From the NCBI GenBank assembly GCA_963556045.3, contig CAUVYA020000002.1, positions 2,418,001 to 2,482,000 of the forward strand: 64,000 nt of DNA. Reading direction: 5' to 3'. Shown piece by piece: positions 28,083 to 36,356 of this stretch. The position numbers were made by a program, and so were the translations under genes. The DNA is from UBA4781 sp963556045 (lineage in GTDB: Bacteria; Chloroflexota; Anaerolineae; Anaerolineales; Anaerolineaceae). The notes below the pieces were generated by a model, which was given only the letters and a program-made list of their open reading frames with translations, was not told the DNA's origin and did not search any database. The number at the start of each line of letters is the position of its first letter. Positions within the stretch are counted from its first letter, which is position 1.

Positions 28083-28241
28083 TTATAAATAAATCCTTCT
28101 ACAAAATAATAATTAAATGTGATAAACAATTCTTTTTATAATAACAGCGAATACAAAATATAACTGTATGAAAATAAAAGGATGTTGAAACGCTTATTAT
28201 TATCCTGACAGAGAATTATTTGTTGAAGTGAAATGTGTTAT

Positions 28242-29363
28242 TTAAGCCAGATCTTTGATGAAGATGCGGCGGCGTTTATGCTGGCGGGTCTCAAAATGCT
28301 TCCACTGTGCCTGCACCCTGTAGTTGTCTTCCAGTTCAGGGTTTGATTCGACGGAGCGAATACCCATCGCGTGAAAGACATCCAGCATGTGCGCCATCAG
28401 CATGGCGTTAATTCCCATGCCCTGATAGGAGGGTCGAATCGCAATCAGGTACAGGTCAGCTTTATCATTCCTGCGCAGCGCGTTCAAGACAGGCATGAAA
28501 CCAAAGGGGTAGAGACGCCCTTTATTCTTTTGCATGGCTTTGGAGAGGGATGGCATGGCGATACCGAAGGCGACCATCTGTTCGTTTTCATCCAGCACAA
28601 CGGGCACGAATTTTGGCGCGATAATACCCAGGTACTGGTCGATATAATCATCCACCTGTGCATGCGTGAGGGGGGTTACACCGTAATGCTGGTAGGCTTC
28701 TTCCATCACATCAAAGATCTGAGGCGCGAAACGCAGCAGTTCCTTGCGGTTCTTTGCTTTGAGCATGTGCAGGTTGTTGCGCTTGGCAACGATTTTCGCC
28801 AATTTGCTGATCTTTTCGACCGGTTCAGCGGGAACCTGGATCTCAAATTCCACATAATCGGTGTCTTTGGTGTACCCGGCTTGCTGCATGTGTTCCTGAT
28901 AATAAGGATAGTGATAGGATGCCGCCAGCGTGGCGACCTCATCAAACCCTTCCACCAGCATGGCTTCGGGGTCCAGGTTGGTGAATCCAAGTGGTCCATG
29001 AATGGCATCCTGCCCTTCTGCGATCGCCCACTCTTCCACTGTTTTCAATAAGGCGCTCGAAACTGCCGGGTCATCAATGAAATCAAACCAGCCGAAGCGG
29101 GCATAGCGGCGCTCAAAGCGTTCTTCAAAACGGGGATTGAGAATTCCGGCGATCCGCCCGACGATCTTCCCTTTTTTATATGCCAGCCAGTATTTCGCCT
29201 TGCAGTAGCTGAAAGCGGGGTTCTTCTCCCAATACAGGGTGTTGAACACATTCGTGCGGATGGAGGGGACCCAGTAGGGGCAGTCGGCATACAGCCTGTA
29301 TGGGAAATTCACAAATTGTTTCAATGCTCGTTTGCTGGTGACTTCTTTGACGTGGATGGTCAT
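28242..29363 (-). CDS. acetyltransferase-like protein, GNAT superfamily (copy 2)
   Basis: This is a 373-residue paralogue of the downstream gene, colinear over its whole length. It shares the motifs FPYRLYADCPYWVPS, YWLAYKKGKIVGRIAGILNP, GPLGFTNLDPEAML and the tail ETRQHKRRRIFIK. The start is set at 29363 because AAAGGA lies ten bases upstream and the protein then aligns with copy 1 at its first residue (M-T-I-x-V/I-KEVT). A 96-bp longer frame is not supported. The two copies have diverged noticeably, so the duplication is not recent. Function is unknown. Confidence 0.65.
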   Translation of the reverse strand: MTIHVKEVTSKRALKQFVNFPYRLYADCPYWVPSIRTNVFNTLYWEKNPAFSYCKAKYWLAYKKGKIVGRIAGILNPRFEERFERRYARFGWFDFIDDPAVSSALLKTVEEWAIAEGQDAIHGPLGFTNLDPEAMLVEGFDEVATLAASYHYPYYQEHMQQAGYTKDTDYVEFEIQVPAEPVEKISKLAKIVAKRNNLHMLKAKNRKELLRFAPQIFDVMEEAYQHYGVTPLTHAQVDDYIDQYLGIIAPKFVPVVLDENEQMVAFGIAMPSLSKAMQKNKGRLYPFGFMPVLNALRRNDKADLYLIAIRPSYQGMGINAMLMAHMLDVFHAMGIRSVESNPELEDNYRVQAQWKHFETRQHKRRRIFIKDLA

Positions 29364-29545
29364 GGGCTGCATTTCCTTTAAACAAGAGATTAACCCTAAT
29401 TGTAAGGGATATTTTATTCCATAAATGAACGTTGCAATGCTATTTTTCTGTACCCTCACATACCTGACATTTTTCTATTCCAACGTGATCCTTATTACGA
29501 TTGCTTAGGCAGGGAACACACACATAGAAGTGATCTTTATCATGC

Positions 29546-29581
29546 TTGACAACGAAAAAATATTTATGTAATATATTACAT
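29546..29581 (+). promoter_or_regulatory. promoter with overlapping palindromic operator for the GntR regulator gene and sugar operon
   Basis: TTGACA (29546-29551) and TAATAT (29569-29574) are exactly 17 bp apart. A perfect 16-bp palindrome, ATGTAATATATTACAT, covers 29566-29581 and so lies on the -10 element. A second partial copy (ATATTACATAT) follows at about 29588-29598. Placement and symmetry fit an autorepression site for the GntR protein encoded 43 bp downstream. Confidence 0.75.
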
Positions 29582-29623
29582 ATCAGATATTACATATCAA
29601 AGAATACTATGGATAATGGATAA

Positions 29624-30283
29624 ATGGACGGAAAAAAACCTGCAGCATTAACAGAATGGACCTATCAATACATTAAAGAAATGATCTTGAATCTTGAGAT
29701 CAAACCAGGGGAACAAATTAACATTGAGGAATTTGCAGAAAAATTAGAAGTTAGCAGAACGCCCATACGGGAAGCTTTTCTTAAACTCGAAACAGAAGGA
29801 TTGATCGATGTTCGTCCTCGTGTCGGGTATTTTGTTGTTGAGATCACTGAACAGGATATTCGAGATTTGTTTGAAATTCGAGAGATCATAGAAACAAGAG
29901 CAGCCAGAAAAGCAGCCGAATCCCTTACAGACGAAAAACTGATTAGTGCCAAAGAATTAATTCAGGATTGTTATAAAGCTGTTGAAATAGGTGATTTTGA
30001 AAAATTTGTACCCGCTGAAATAAAATTTCACGGTTTCCTTCAAGAGAATATCGAAAATAAACGACTATTAGCCATCATGGATGGCTTGAACGATCTCATG
30101 TATCGAGTTCGTGTTCTATCGCTTCAATCCCAGGAGAATGTCGAACAAACATTGATCGAACATCAGAAGATATTGGATGCTCTTGTCCAACGAGATGGCG
30201 ACCTTGCAGAAAAAGCTATGTATGATCACTTAATAAATGTTTGTGATCGGATTGTGAAACTTTTACAGGAAATTAATTATTAA
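29624..30283 (+). CDS. GntR-family transcriptional regulator, FadR (FCD) subfamily
   Basis: This 219-residue repressor-type protein has an N-terminal winged helix (about 8-72), with the recognition region LEVSRTPIREAFLKLETEGLI and the wing PRVGYFV. A C-terminal all-helical FCD ligand-binding domain (about 80-205) contains the FEIREIIETRAARKAAE start typical of the group. FadR-type regulators bind small acids or sugar acids and often control hexuronate, gluconate and inositol genes. It heads the co-directional carbohydrate operon and has a perfect palindrome over its own promoter, so it likely represses itself and the transporter until substrate appears. The ATG has only a weak ribosome site. 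Confidence 0.9.
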   Translation: MDGKKPAALTEWTYQYIKEMILNLEIKPGEQINIEEFAEKLEVSRTPIREAFLKLETEGLIDVRPRVGYFVVEITEQDIRDLFEIREIIETRAARKAAESLTDEKLISAKELIQDCYKAVEIGDFEKFVPAEIKFHGFLQENIENKRLLAIMDGLNDLMYRVRVLSLQSQENVEQTLIEHQKILDALVQRDGDLAEKAMYDHLINVCDRIVKLLQEINY

Positions 30284-30285
30284 TA

Positions 30286-30303
30286 GGAGGATCTATGAAG
30301 TAG
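30286..30303 (+). other. strong ribosome-binding site before a two-codon open frame (AUG AAG UAG)
   Basis: AGGAGG (30285-30290) precedes ATG-AAG-TAG (30295-30303), directly after the GntR stop. The next real start is 80 bp further on. It may be the relic of a former gene start or a minimal frame that holds ribosomes in the leader. The layout is visible; any function is conjecture. Confidence 0.4.
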
Positions 30304-30383
30304 AACTGAATTTTATTAGTTGAGGAACCAAGAATCTGACTTTCAACGAGTGCTTTAAATTAAATATTTCAAGGAGAATACTC

Positions 30384-31535
30384 ATGAAAAAGATTGAAAG
30401 AGCAATAGCTCTTTTGATGTGCTTAGTGTTGCTTGTATCCGTAGTGACCGGTTGCAGTAAAACCGCGGATGTGGCAAGTGCAGAGGTAGAGGAGCCCGTT
30501 AGCGCAGAAGCTGAAGATGTGGAAGAACCAGAAGTAGCTGAAGAGACCGTTGTGGAATACCCCTATATTGTGACAGCTCTTCGAAGTCTTTCAAATCCAT
30601 ATCACCAGCAGGTGATCCAGGGTATGGAGCTTTATGCGGAGAAAATGGGAATTCCTGAAGATCATGTACTGACGATCACCCATGACAACAATACCGACAA
30701 GCTGTTGAGTGACATGAAAGCATTGATCACTAAACACGATGGGAATGTTGTCTTCCAGGTTGACCCAAATCAGAAATCTGACCTCATCGCCATTGCAGAA
30801 ATGTGTGAAGAAGCTGGCGTCTATTGGGTTTCTATTTGGGAGCGCCCTGATGAAGTAAAAGTCTCTGATTATCAGTATTGGGTTGCCGCAATTAACTTTG
30901 GTAACTATGAATCCGGATACCTTTCCGCCAAAGCTCTTTTTGAATCCATGGGCGGGGAAGGTGAAGTTTGGTTCCTGGATGGGACCAAGGGTCATGCTGC
31001 TGCCGAGGGTCGTCGCGCGGGTGCAGAACAGGCTCTTGCTGAATATCCCGGCATCACTTTGATCGGATACGAGGACTGCGGCTGGGAGAAAACCAAAGCG
31101 TACAACAGCGCGAACAATGCGGTTACCGCTAATCCCGACCTGAAAGGAATTTGGAGCGCCAACGATAACATGGGCATGGGTGCCATCGAAGCTCTGCGTG
31201 CAAAGAACCTGGTTGGAACAATTGGCGTTGCAGGTGTAAATGCTATCCCCGACATGATTGATGCTATCAAGAACGGAGAAGCCGTAGCAACCATTTCAAC
31301 AGATCCCCTCTGGCAGGGTGGTATCTCTTTGGCGATGGCTGTAGACGCGAAACTTGGAAAATATGATCCATCAACGGTCGAGGAAGATCATCGCTATTGG
31401 TCAGCGAGTGTGGTTTTGATCGATACCAGCAATGTTCAGGATTACATTGACAATTATTTGAATTCTATGCCTGATATCGATTACACCGATTACTATGCCG
31501 GTAAATACGTTGGTCCAGGTGAAGAAATTCATTAG
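30384..31535 (+). CDS. sugar ABC transporter substrate-binding lipoprotein (CUT2 family)
   Basis: The 383-residue lipoprotein has a signal peptide with lipobox VTGC (Cys 24), a Glu/Val-rich acidic linker (about 30-58), and a periplasmic-binding-protein type I fold resembling the ribose, rhamnose and AI-2 receptors (Peripla_BP_4). Landmarks are LRSLSNPYHQQVIQGMELYAE at the first lobe, the hinge-lobe segments VDPNQKSDL and GAEQALAEYPG, and WSANDNMGMGAIEAL. AAGGAG precedes the ATG. It is the receptor for the importer encoded by the next three genes. Given the IolN- and UxaE-like enzymes downstream, a cyclitol or a uronate-related sugar is the likely ligand. This is inference. Confidence 0.9.
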   Translation: MKKIERAIALLMCLVLLVSVVTGCSKTADVASAEVEEPVSAEAEDVEEPEVAEETVVEYPYIVTALRSLSNPYHQQVIQGMELYAEKMGIPEDHVLTITHDNNTDKLLSDMKALITKHDGNVVFQVDPNQKSDLIAIAEMCEEAGVYWVSIWERPDEVKVSDYQYWVAAINFGNYESGYLSAKALFESMGGEGEVWFLDGTKGHAAAEGRRAGAEQALAEYPGITLIGYEDCGWEKTKAYNSANNAVTANPDLKGIWSANDNMGMGAIEALRAKNLVGTIGVAGVNAIPDMIDAIKNGEAVATISTDPLWQGGISLAMAVDAKLGKYDPSTVEEDHRYWSASVVLIDTSNVQDYIDNYLNSMPDIDYTDYYAGKYVGPGEEIH

Positions 31536-31624
31536 AGCAAGCATAGAAAAGCGATTTCATTGAAATGTAGTCTGTACTGAATCAGTCATGATTCTTTACA
31601 GACTACATATAAGAGAGGTGCTCT

Positions 31625-32605
31625 TTGAAAAGGCAAACAAAACTCCTTCAATTGATCAGTACATTCGCACTGGAAAATCTTCAATTTGCAGCAGTGATTT
31701 TTATTCCACTTCTGATTGGTATTTTTAAACCTCATTATTTATCAATTGCCAATCTCAACAATGTACTTGATCTTTCATCGATATTGATAATTTCATCGGT
31801 AGGTTTTGCTTTTATTGTTGAACTGGGATCCATTGACCTTTCAATCGAAGCAAATATGGCGCTTGCCGGGGTTGTTATGGCAAAGGTCTTGCAGAATTAC
31901 CCGGATTCCGGATTCCTGGCAATATTGGCGGCTGTTGTCGTTTCTTCCTTTATTGGACTCCTCAATGGAGTGATCAACACTCGATTAAAAATTCCTTCAT
32001 TCTTGACCACACTGGGAATGTCTTATATCGCCAGCGGTATCTGTACGGTAATTACGCAGGGTCAATATATCACCTTTGAAAATGAGGTCTACCGCAATTT
32101 GGCAATCGGACGAATTGGCGGGATGGATGGCATTATACCGAACACTCTGGTTATTGCCATCGTTATTGCATTAATATTCGGTTTCCTTAGTGAAAAAAGA
32201 AAGCATGGTCGCTACGTACTGGCGATTGGTGGGGATGAATCTATAGCAAAAGATCTTGGAATTCGTGTCGATCGTGTGAAAGTGATATCTTTTACACTCG
32301 CGGGCGCTACTTTTGGGCTGGCTGGTTCACTGCTGGCATTAAAACTCGGCGCAGGAGATTCGTTTTCTTCGGTGGGATATACCTTTGAGACAATCAGTGC
32401 TTGTGTAATAGGTGGTATTTCCATTAGCGGAGGAGTCGGCAAGATATACAAAGCGATCCTGGGTGCCATCATCATCACCCTGATCCGAATTGGGATGGTG
32501 TTCTTCGTTGTTCCAAGTGATGTTCAGGCTGGTCTGCTTGGCATAATCATTATTGCTACCGTTGCCGCGACCCTTGATAGAAGCAAATTGAGCGTGATTC
32601 GATAG
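31625..32605 (+). CDS. sugar ABC transporter permease (RbsC/CUT2 family), first of two
   Basis: This 326-residue membrane protein has about nine or ten helices and belongs to the branched-chain/ribose permease family. It shows VGFAFIVELGSIDLSIEANMALAGVV, LNGVINTRLKIPSFLTTLGM and the coupling region AIGGDESIAKDLGIRVDRVK near residue 200. The start is TTG at 31625 with AGAGAGGTG upstream. It is encoded between the receptor and the ATPase genes. A second permease follows the ATPase, so the channel is probably a heterodimer, unlike the homodimeric RbsC. Confidence 0.9.
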   Translation: MKRQTKLLQLISTFALENLQFAAVIFIPLLIGIFKPHYLSIANLNNVLDLSSILIISSVGFAFIVELGSIDLSIEANMALAGVVMAKVLQNYPDSGFLAILAAVVVSSFIGLLNGVINTRLKIPSFLTTLGMSYIASGICTVITQGQYITFENEVYRNLAIGRIGGMDGIIPNTLVIAIVIALIFGFLSEKRKHGRYVLAIGGDESIAKDLGIRVDRVKVISFTLAGATFGLAGSLLALKLGAGDSFSSVGYTFETISACVIGGISISGGVGKIYKAILGAIIITLIRIGMVFFVVPSDVQAGLLGIIIIATVAATLDRSKLSVIR

Positions 32606-32613
32606 GTGAAATA

Positions 32614-34110
32614 ATGAAACCTGTTTTTGAAATGAAGGCGATCGATAAAAGTTTTGGAGTTGTACAGGCATTGAAGAATACGGATTTGGAAGTATATCCC
32701 AATGAGATCGTTGGTTTGGTCGGGGAAAACGGCGCCGGGAAATCTACACTCATGAAGATCCTGCTTGGTATCCATACCAGGGACGGAGGGGAAATATTAA
32801 TTGATGGAACACCGGTAGTGTTAACGAATCCGCAGGATGCGCATAACAATGGCATCTTTATGGTTTTTCAAGAGCAGTCTATTCTCAACAACATGACTGT
32901 TTATGAAAATATGTTCCTGGGTTTTGAACATCTCTTCCAAATCAACGGAATGATCAACAAGAAAAAGATGGTGGAGACCGCCAAAGAAGAATTGTCTCGT
33001 TATGACACAGATATTGATCCAACAGCGCAGGTGAATACATTGACATTCGTACAGCGGCAAATGGTGGAGGTATTGAGGAATCTCTGGAAAGCAGGAATCT
33101 CGGGTATGAAAAATGTTCTGGTCGTTTTGGATGAACCAACCAGTGCATTGGGCGAGAAAGATATTCGTTTGTTGTTCCACCAGATGAATGAGTTAAAGAA
33201 TCATGCCAGTATTGTATTTATCTCGCATAAATTAAATGAAATTGTTGAGATGTGTGACCGTACCTATGTGCTCAAAGATGGAAAAAATGCGGGCATATTT
33301 AAAAAGGATGATGTAAGCGAAGATAAATTACGGAAGAATATGATCGGAGGATCCATAGAAGGAGAATACTATCTTGTCGATCAACAACGAACACCAGGTG
33401 AAAAGGTGATTCTGGATGTACAAAACCTTACAAAAAAAGGAATATTTGAAGGATTGTCCTTCCAGGTTCATGAAGGTGAGATCTTCTGTGTTACCGGAAC
33501 AGTAGGTTCTGGAAAAGAAAAGTTATGTGAAGTTCTGTACGGCTTGGATTTGAGTGATGAGGGAAGCATATTTCTGAATGGAAATGAAATAAAACCCAGG
33601 ACACCTATCGAGGCAGTTGCAAATAGAATCGGTTTTTCTCCTGATGATAGAAAAGGGAAAGGCTTGGTTCTGGGAATGACCGTTGGGGATAATATCACCA
33701 TCTCGATCATGAAGCGAGTCATTTCGGTTAGAAAATTGACTGCCATTGCCAAACAGATTATTGACCGATTAAGAATACTCACTCCCTCTGAAAAGACGTT
33801 GATAAGAAATCTAAGTGGCGGAAATCAACAAAAGGCGATCATCGGGCGGCTTTTGCTTTCGAATTATGAATTGGTGATCCTGGCATTTCCGACCAGAGGG
33901 GTTGATGTTGGCGCGAAACGAGAGATCTATGCTCTGATTCGTGAAATGGCAGACAAAAATACCGCAATTCTGCTTATGGGAGATAGTTATGAGGAGGATA
34001 TTGGGTTGGCAAATACCATTATGACCATGAAAGATGGAAAATGCACAGCCATCCTTGATGCAACCATCAAGAAACCCAGTCTTGAAGAATTGGCGAATTA
34101 TATTTTGTAA
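32614..34110 (+). CDS. sugar ABC transporter ATPase, RbsA-type double domain with degenerate second site
   Basis: The 498-residue protein has two fused nucleotide-binding domains. Domain 1 is orthodox: Walker A GENGAGKST near 36, a variant signature LTFVQRQMVEVLR, Walker B VVLDEPTSALG and H-loop ISHKLNEI. Domain 2 has Walker A GTVGSGKEK and signature LSGGNQQK, but the Walker B and catalytic acid DE is replaced by Ala-Phe (residues about 424-425, LAFPTRGVDVG). Domain 2 should therefore not hydrolyse ATP. RbsA-type proteins are often asymmetric, yet loss of both acidic residues is unusual. It lies 8 bp after the first permease and is translated from AGGTGA. Confidence 0.92.
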   Translation: MKPVFEMKAIDKSFGVVQALKNTDLEVYPNEIVGLVGENGAGKSTLMKILLGIHTRDGGEILIDGTPVVLTNPQDAHNNGIFMVFQEQSILNNMTVYENMFLGFEHLFQINGMINKKKMVETAKEELSRYDTDIDPTAQVNTLTFVQRQMVEVLRNLWKAGISGMKNVLVVLDEPTSALGEKDIRLLFHQMNELKNHASIVFISHKLNEIVEMCDRTYVLKDGKNAGIFKKDDVSEDKLRKNMIGGSIEGEYYLVDQQRTPGEKVILDVQNLTKKGIFEGLSFQVHEGEIFCVTGTVGSGKEKLCEVLYGLDLSDEGSIFLNGNEIKPRTPIEAVANRIGFSPDDRKGKGLVLGMTVGDNITISIMKRVISVRKLTAIAKQIIDRLRILTPSEKTLIRNLSGGNQQKAIIGRLLLSNYELVILAFPTRGVDVGAKREIYALIREMADKNTAILLMGDSYEEDIGLANTIMTMKDGKCTAILDATIKKPSLEELANYIL

Positions 34111-34120
34111 AGTCAGCGAT

Positions 34121-35122
34121 ATGCTGGGAAAAAGTGGAATGGAAATGCAACAGATGAAAAAACAAAACCTTGAAACAAAGAGAAAAAAGAAGATATCAGT
34201 AGAAGTTAGTTCCCTTATTCTGGTTACTTGTCTGGGATTGGCTGCTACGTTCACGGATAGAACTTTCATCGCCTGGAGTAATATAACCAATATCCTCGAT
34301 GTGACGATTTTATATTTGATCCTTGCACTTGGAATCACATTTGTGATCATGTCAGGCTCTGATAACCTTGCTGTGGGGGGTATGCTTTCCTTAAATTGTG
34401 TACTCTTCGCGTTACTTTCAAAACCACTTGGTTTATGGTCAATACCAGTCGTTCTTCTTTGCGGTTACCTGGAAGGTGTGGTCACGAATCTGGTTTTCGG
34501 TCTCTTTAAGATCCCGTCTTTCATCGCAACATTTGGAATGATGGGAATATTTACAAGCATTGCAGTAGTTATTTCTGGTGGCGAACCAAAAGTACTGAGC
34601 GTGGATGTGATGAAATCCATGCGCTTTCTACAATCTACACCTATTCCTGGAGTAAAAGTCCAATATATTCTTACAGCGGCTATTTTTCTGATTTTTCTTT
34701 TCATTCAAAAAAGAACTGCTTATGGAAAACAAGTTGTGGCAGTTGGAAATTCACCAATCGCCGCGAAACACATGGGCATTAATATCAACAGGGTAAAACG
34801 ATTGAGTTTCGGTTTATCTGGTATTTCTACGGCTATTGGAGCTGTTCTATTAAGTTCACGGTTATACGCCGGTGATCCGACCGTTGGTACCAGTTATCTA
34901 TTACTGATCATAGCAGTTGTTATCGTCGGTGGAACGGCATCTTCTGGAGGTATTGGCGGTGTCTTCAATACACTTCTGGGTGCATTGACAATTGCGGTGC
35001 TCCAAAATGTCCTGCAGATCATGGGTGTCAATATCTATTATCACCCTGTCATCATAGGGGCAGTGTTGATCATTGCGGTCGGTCTTTCACTTGATAAAGA
35101 AAAGATCCAGATTGTCAAATAA
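34121..35122 (+). CDS. sugar ABC transporter permease (RbsC/CUT2 family), second of two
   Basis: This permease has about 333 residues and a basic N-terminal tail (KKQNLETKRKKKI) before the first helix. Family landmarks are LALGITFVIMSGSDNLAVGGMLSLN, GVVTNLVFGLFKIPSFIATFGMMG and VGNSPIAAKHMGININRVK, which is the coupling loop. The exact start is uncertain: ATG codons at 34121, 34139, 34145 and 34154 are all possible and none has a clean ribosome site. It begins about 10 bp after the ATPase stop. It differs strongly from the other permease, supporting a heteromeric channel. Confidence 0.88.
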   Translation: MLGKSGMEMQQMKKQNLETKRKKKISVEVSSLILVTCLGLAATFTDRTFIAWSNITNILDVTILYLILALGITFVIMSGSDNLAVGGMLSLNCVLFALLSKPLGLWSIPVVLLCGYLEGVVTNLVFGLFKIPSFIATFGMMGIFTSIAVVISGGEPKVLSVDVMKSMRFLQSTPIPGVKVQYILTAAIFLIFLFIQKRTAYGKQVVAVGNSPIAAKHMGININRVKRLSFGLSGISTAIGAVLLSSRLYAGDPTVGTSYLLLIIAVVIVGGTASSGGIGGVFNTLLGALTIAVLQNVLQIMGVNIYYHPVIIGAVLIIAVGLSLDKEKIQIVK

Positions 35123-35187
35123 CTTATTTTGAATTGTTTTCACTTCTTTTGTGAATCAATTAATCATTATTAATAGGAGTTAAAAAA

Positions 35188-36300
35188 ATGACTGTTGAAA
35201 AAATTGAGTGGCTTCGAACGGAAAACCCTGATGTGAAATTTGAGAATAACCCTATAGGGCGCATAAAAAAAGAGGTTTGGGATGCGGATGAAGAACAACT
35301 CGATAAGTGGTTGAAAGCAGATTTCGAGATTCCCTCACCGTCAGAACTGGGAAAACCAAATTGCTATATTCAAACAACCCCCAGGCATCGTCTTAATGAG
35401 AGGCGCTCGAAAAATGACATCGTTTTCCTTCCCATCGGTAGTACGGAGTGCCATGGGGATGCGCTGCCAACCGGGCATGATGTTTTCCAGATTACTCAGC
35501 TGCTGGAAGGTGTCAGACGGTTTACAGCAAAGCAGGATCGCGAAGTGAGTATCGCTTTTCCTGTCACATATGGCGGACACCCCTATCATCATCTGGGTAT
35601 GCCTGGAACGATTATCATGCCTGATAGGGTTTTGGTAGAACAAATCATGGCTATTATGCTTGGTTTATGGAACGATGGTTTTCGTAAGATCATTTTAGTA
35701 AATAATCATGGTCACCAATGGACGCTGGCTACTGCAGTACAGGAGTTTAGCAAACGTTATCAATTACCGGGAATTTTCCAGGTGTTTGATTTCCCTGCAG
35801 TATGCCGCGATTTCTTCGCTCCAAATTCCGGAAAAGACGATCAATGGCTGGAACCATTTACTCATGCGGGGGAATCAGAAATGTCACTTGGACTTCTCAT
35901 GTTCCCTGAAATGGTTGACCGACAGTACTCCGTGGACGGCAATCCCAAATCTCTTTTCAAGAAAGGTTGGTTTGATAATTCGATCACCGATTATGGACGT
36001 CCCCATCAGTGGTTTGAAGGTGAGGGACATAATGCCATAGAACTTTCTGCGACTCCTGAAGGAGTAGTGGGAATTCAGTCCATTTCAGATGAGAAAAAAG
36101 CAAAACGACCGGTTGTAGCTATGTGCAAGATCATGGTTGAGTTGATTGACAATATTCTTGAACTGTATCCATCAGGCGTGGTCCCACCGGTGGAGGAAAC
36201 AACACTGCGAACTGAAGAAGAAATGGAAGCATACCTCAAAGAACCCTTATCAGAAGGTTGGAAATCTGTTTATGGATTACCAATGCGTGGACCATTCTAA
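35188..36300 (+). CDS. iolN: creatininase-family hydrolase, probable 3-dehydro-scyllo-inosose hydrolase type
   Basis: The 370-residue protein has the creatininase fold. The metal-binding segment is IGSTECHGDALPTGHD (Glu, His and Asp ligands, near 85), followed by YGGHPYHHLGMPGT, NNHGHQW near 175 and FTHAGESEMSLG near 230. A Trp/Glu-rich N-terminal extension of about 70 residues makes it longer than ordinary creatininases. It recalls IolN of the Thermotoga inositol pathway, which opens 3-dehydro-scyllo-inosose to 5-dehydro-L-gluconate. That role fits the UxaE-like gene that follows. A hydrolase for another cyclic amide or diketone remains possible. AGGAG precedes the ATG. The family is secure; the IolN assignment is recognition plus context. 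Confidence 0.68.
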   Translation: MTVEKIEWLRTENPDVKFENNPIGRIKKEVWDADEEQLDKWLKADFEIPSPSELGKPNCYIQTTPRHRLNERRSKNDIVFLPIGSTECHGDALPTGHDVFQITQLLEGVRRFTAKQDREVSIAFPVTYGGHPYHHLGMPGTIIMPDRVLVEQIMAIMLGLWNDGFRKIILVNNHGHQWTLATAVQEFSKRYQLPGIFQVFDFPAVCRDFFAPNSGKDDQWLEPFTHAGESEMSLGLLMFPEMVDRQYSVDGNPKSLFKKGWFDNSITDYGRPHQWFEGEGHNAIELSATPEGVVGIQSISDEKKAKRPVVAMCKIMVELIDNILELYPSGVVPPVEETTLRTEEEMEAYLKEPLSEGWKSVYGLPMRGPF

Positions 36301-36356
36301 TATGGAAAGTTATTGAATTTGTGAGACCGCATTCACAGTGAGAGGATGGTTAGGTA

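Noticed and set aside
30284..30383. Riboswitch before the sugar receptor gene
   Set aside because: The 100-bp gap is AT-rich with no stable hairpin and no terminator.
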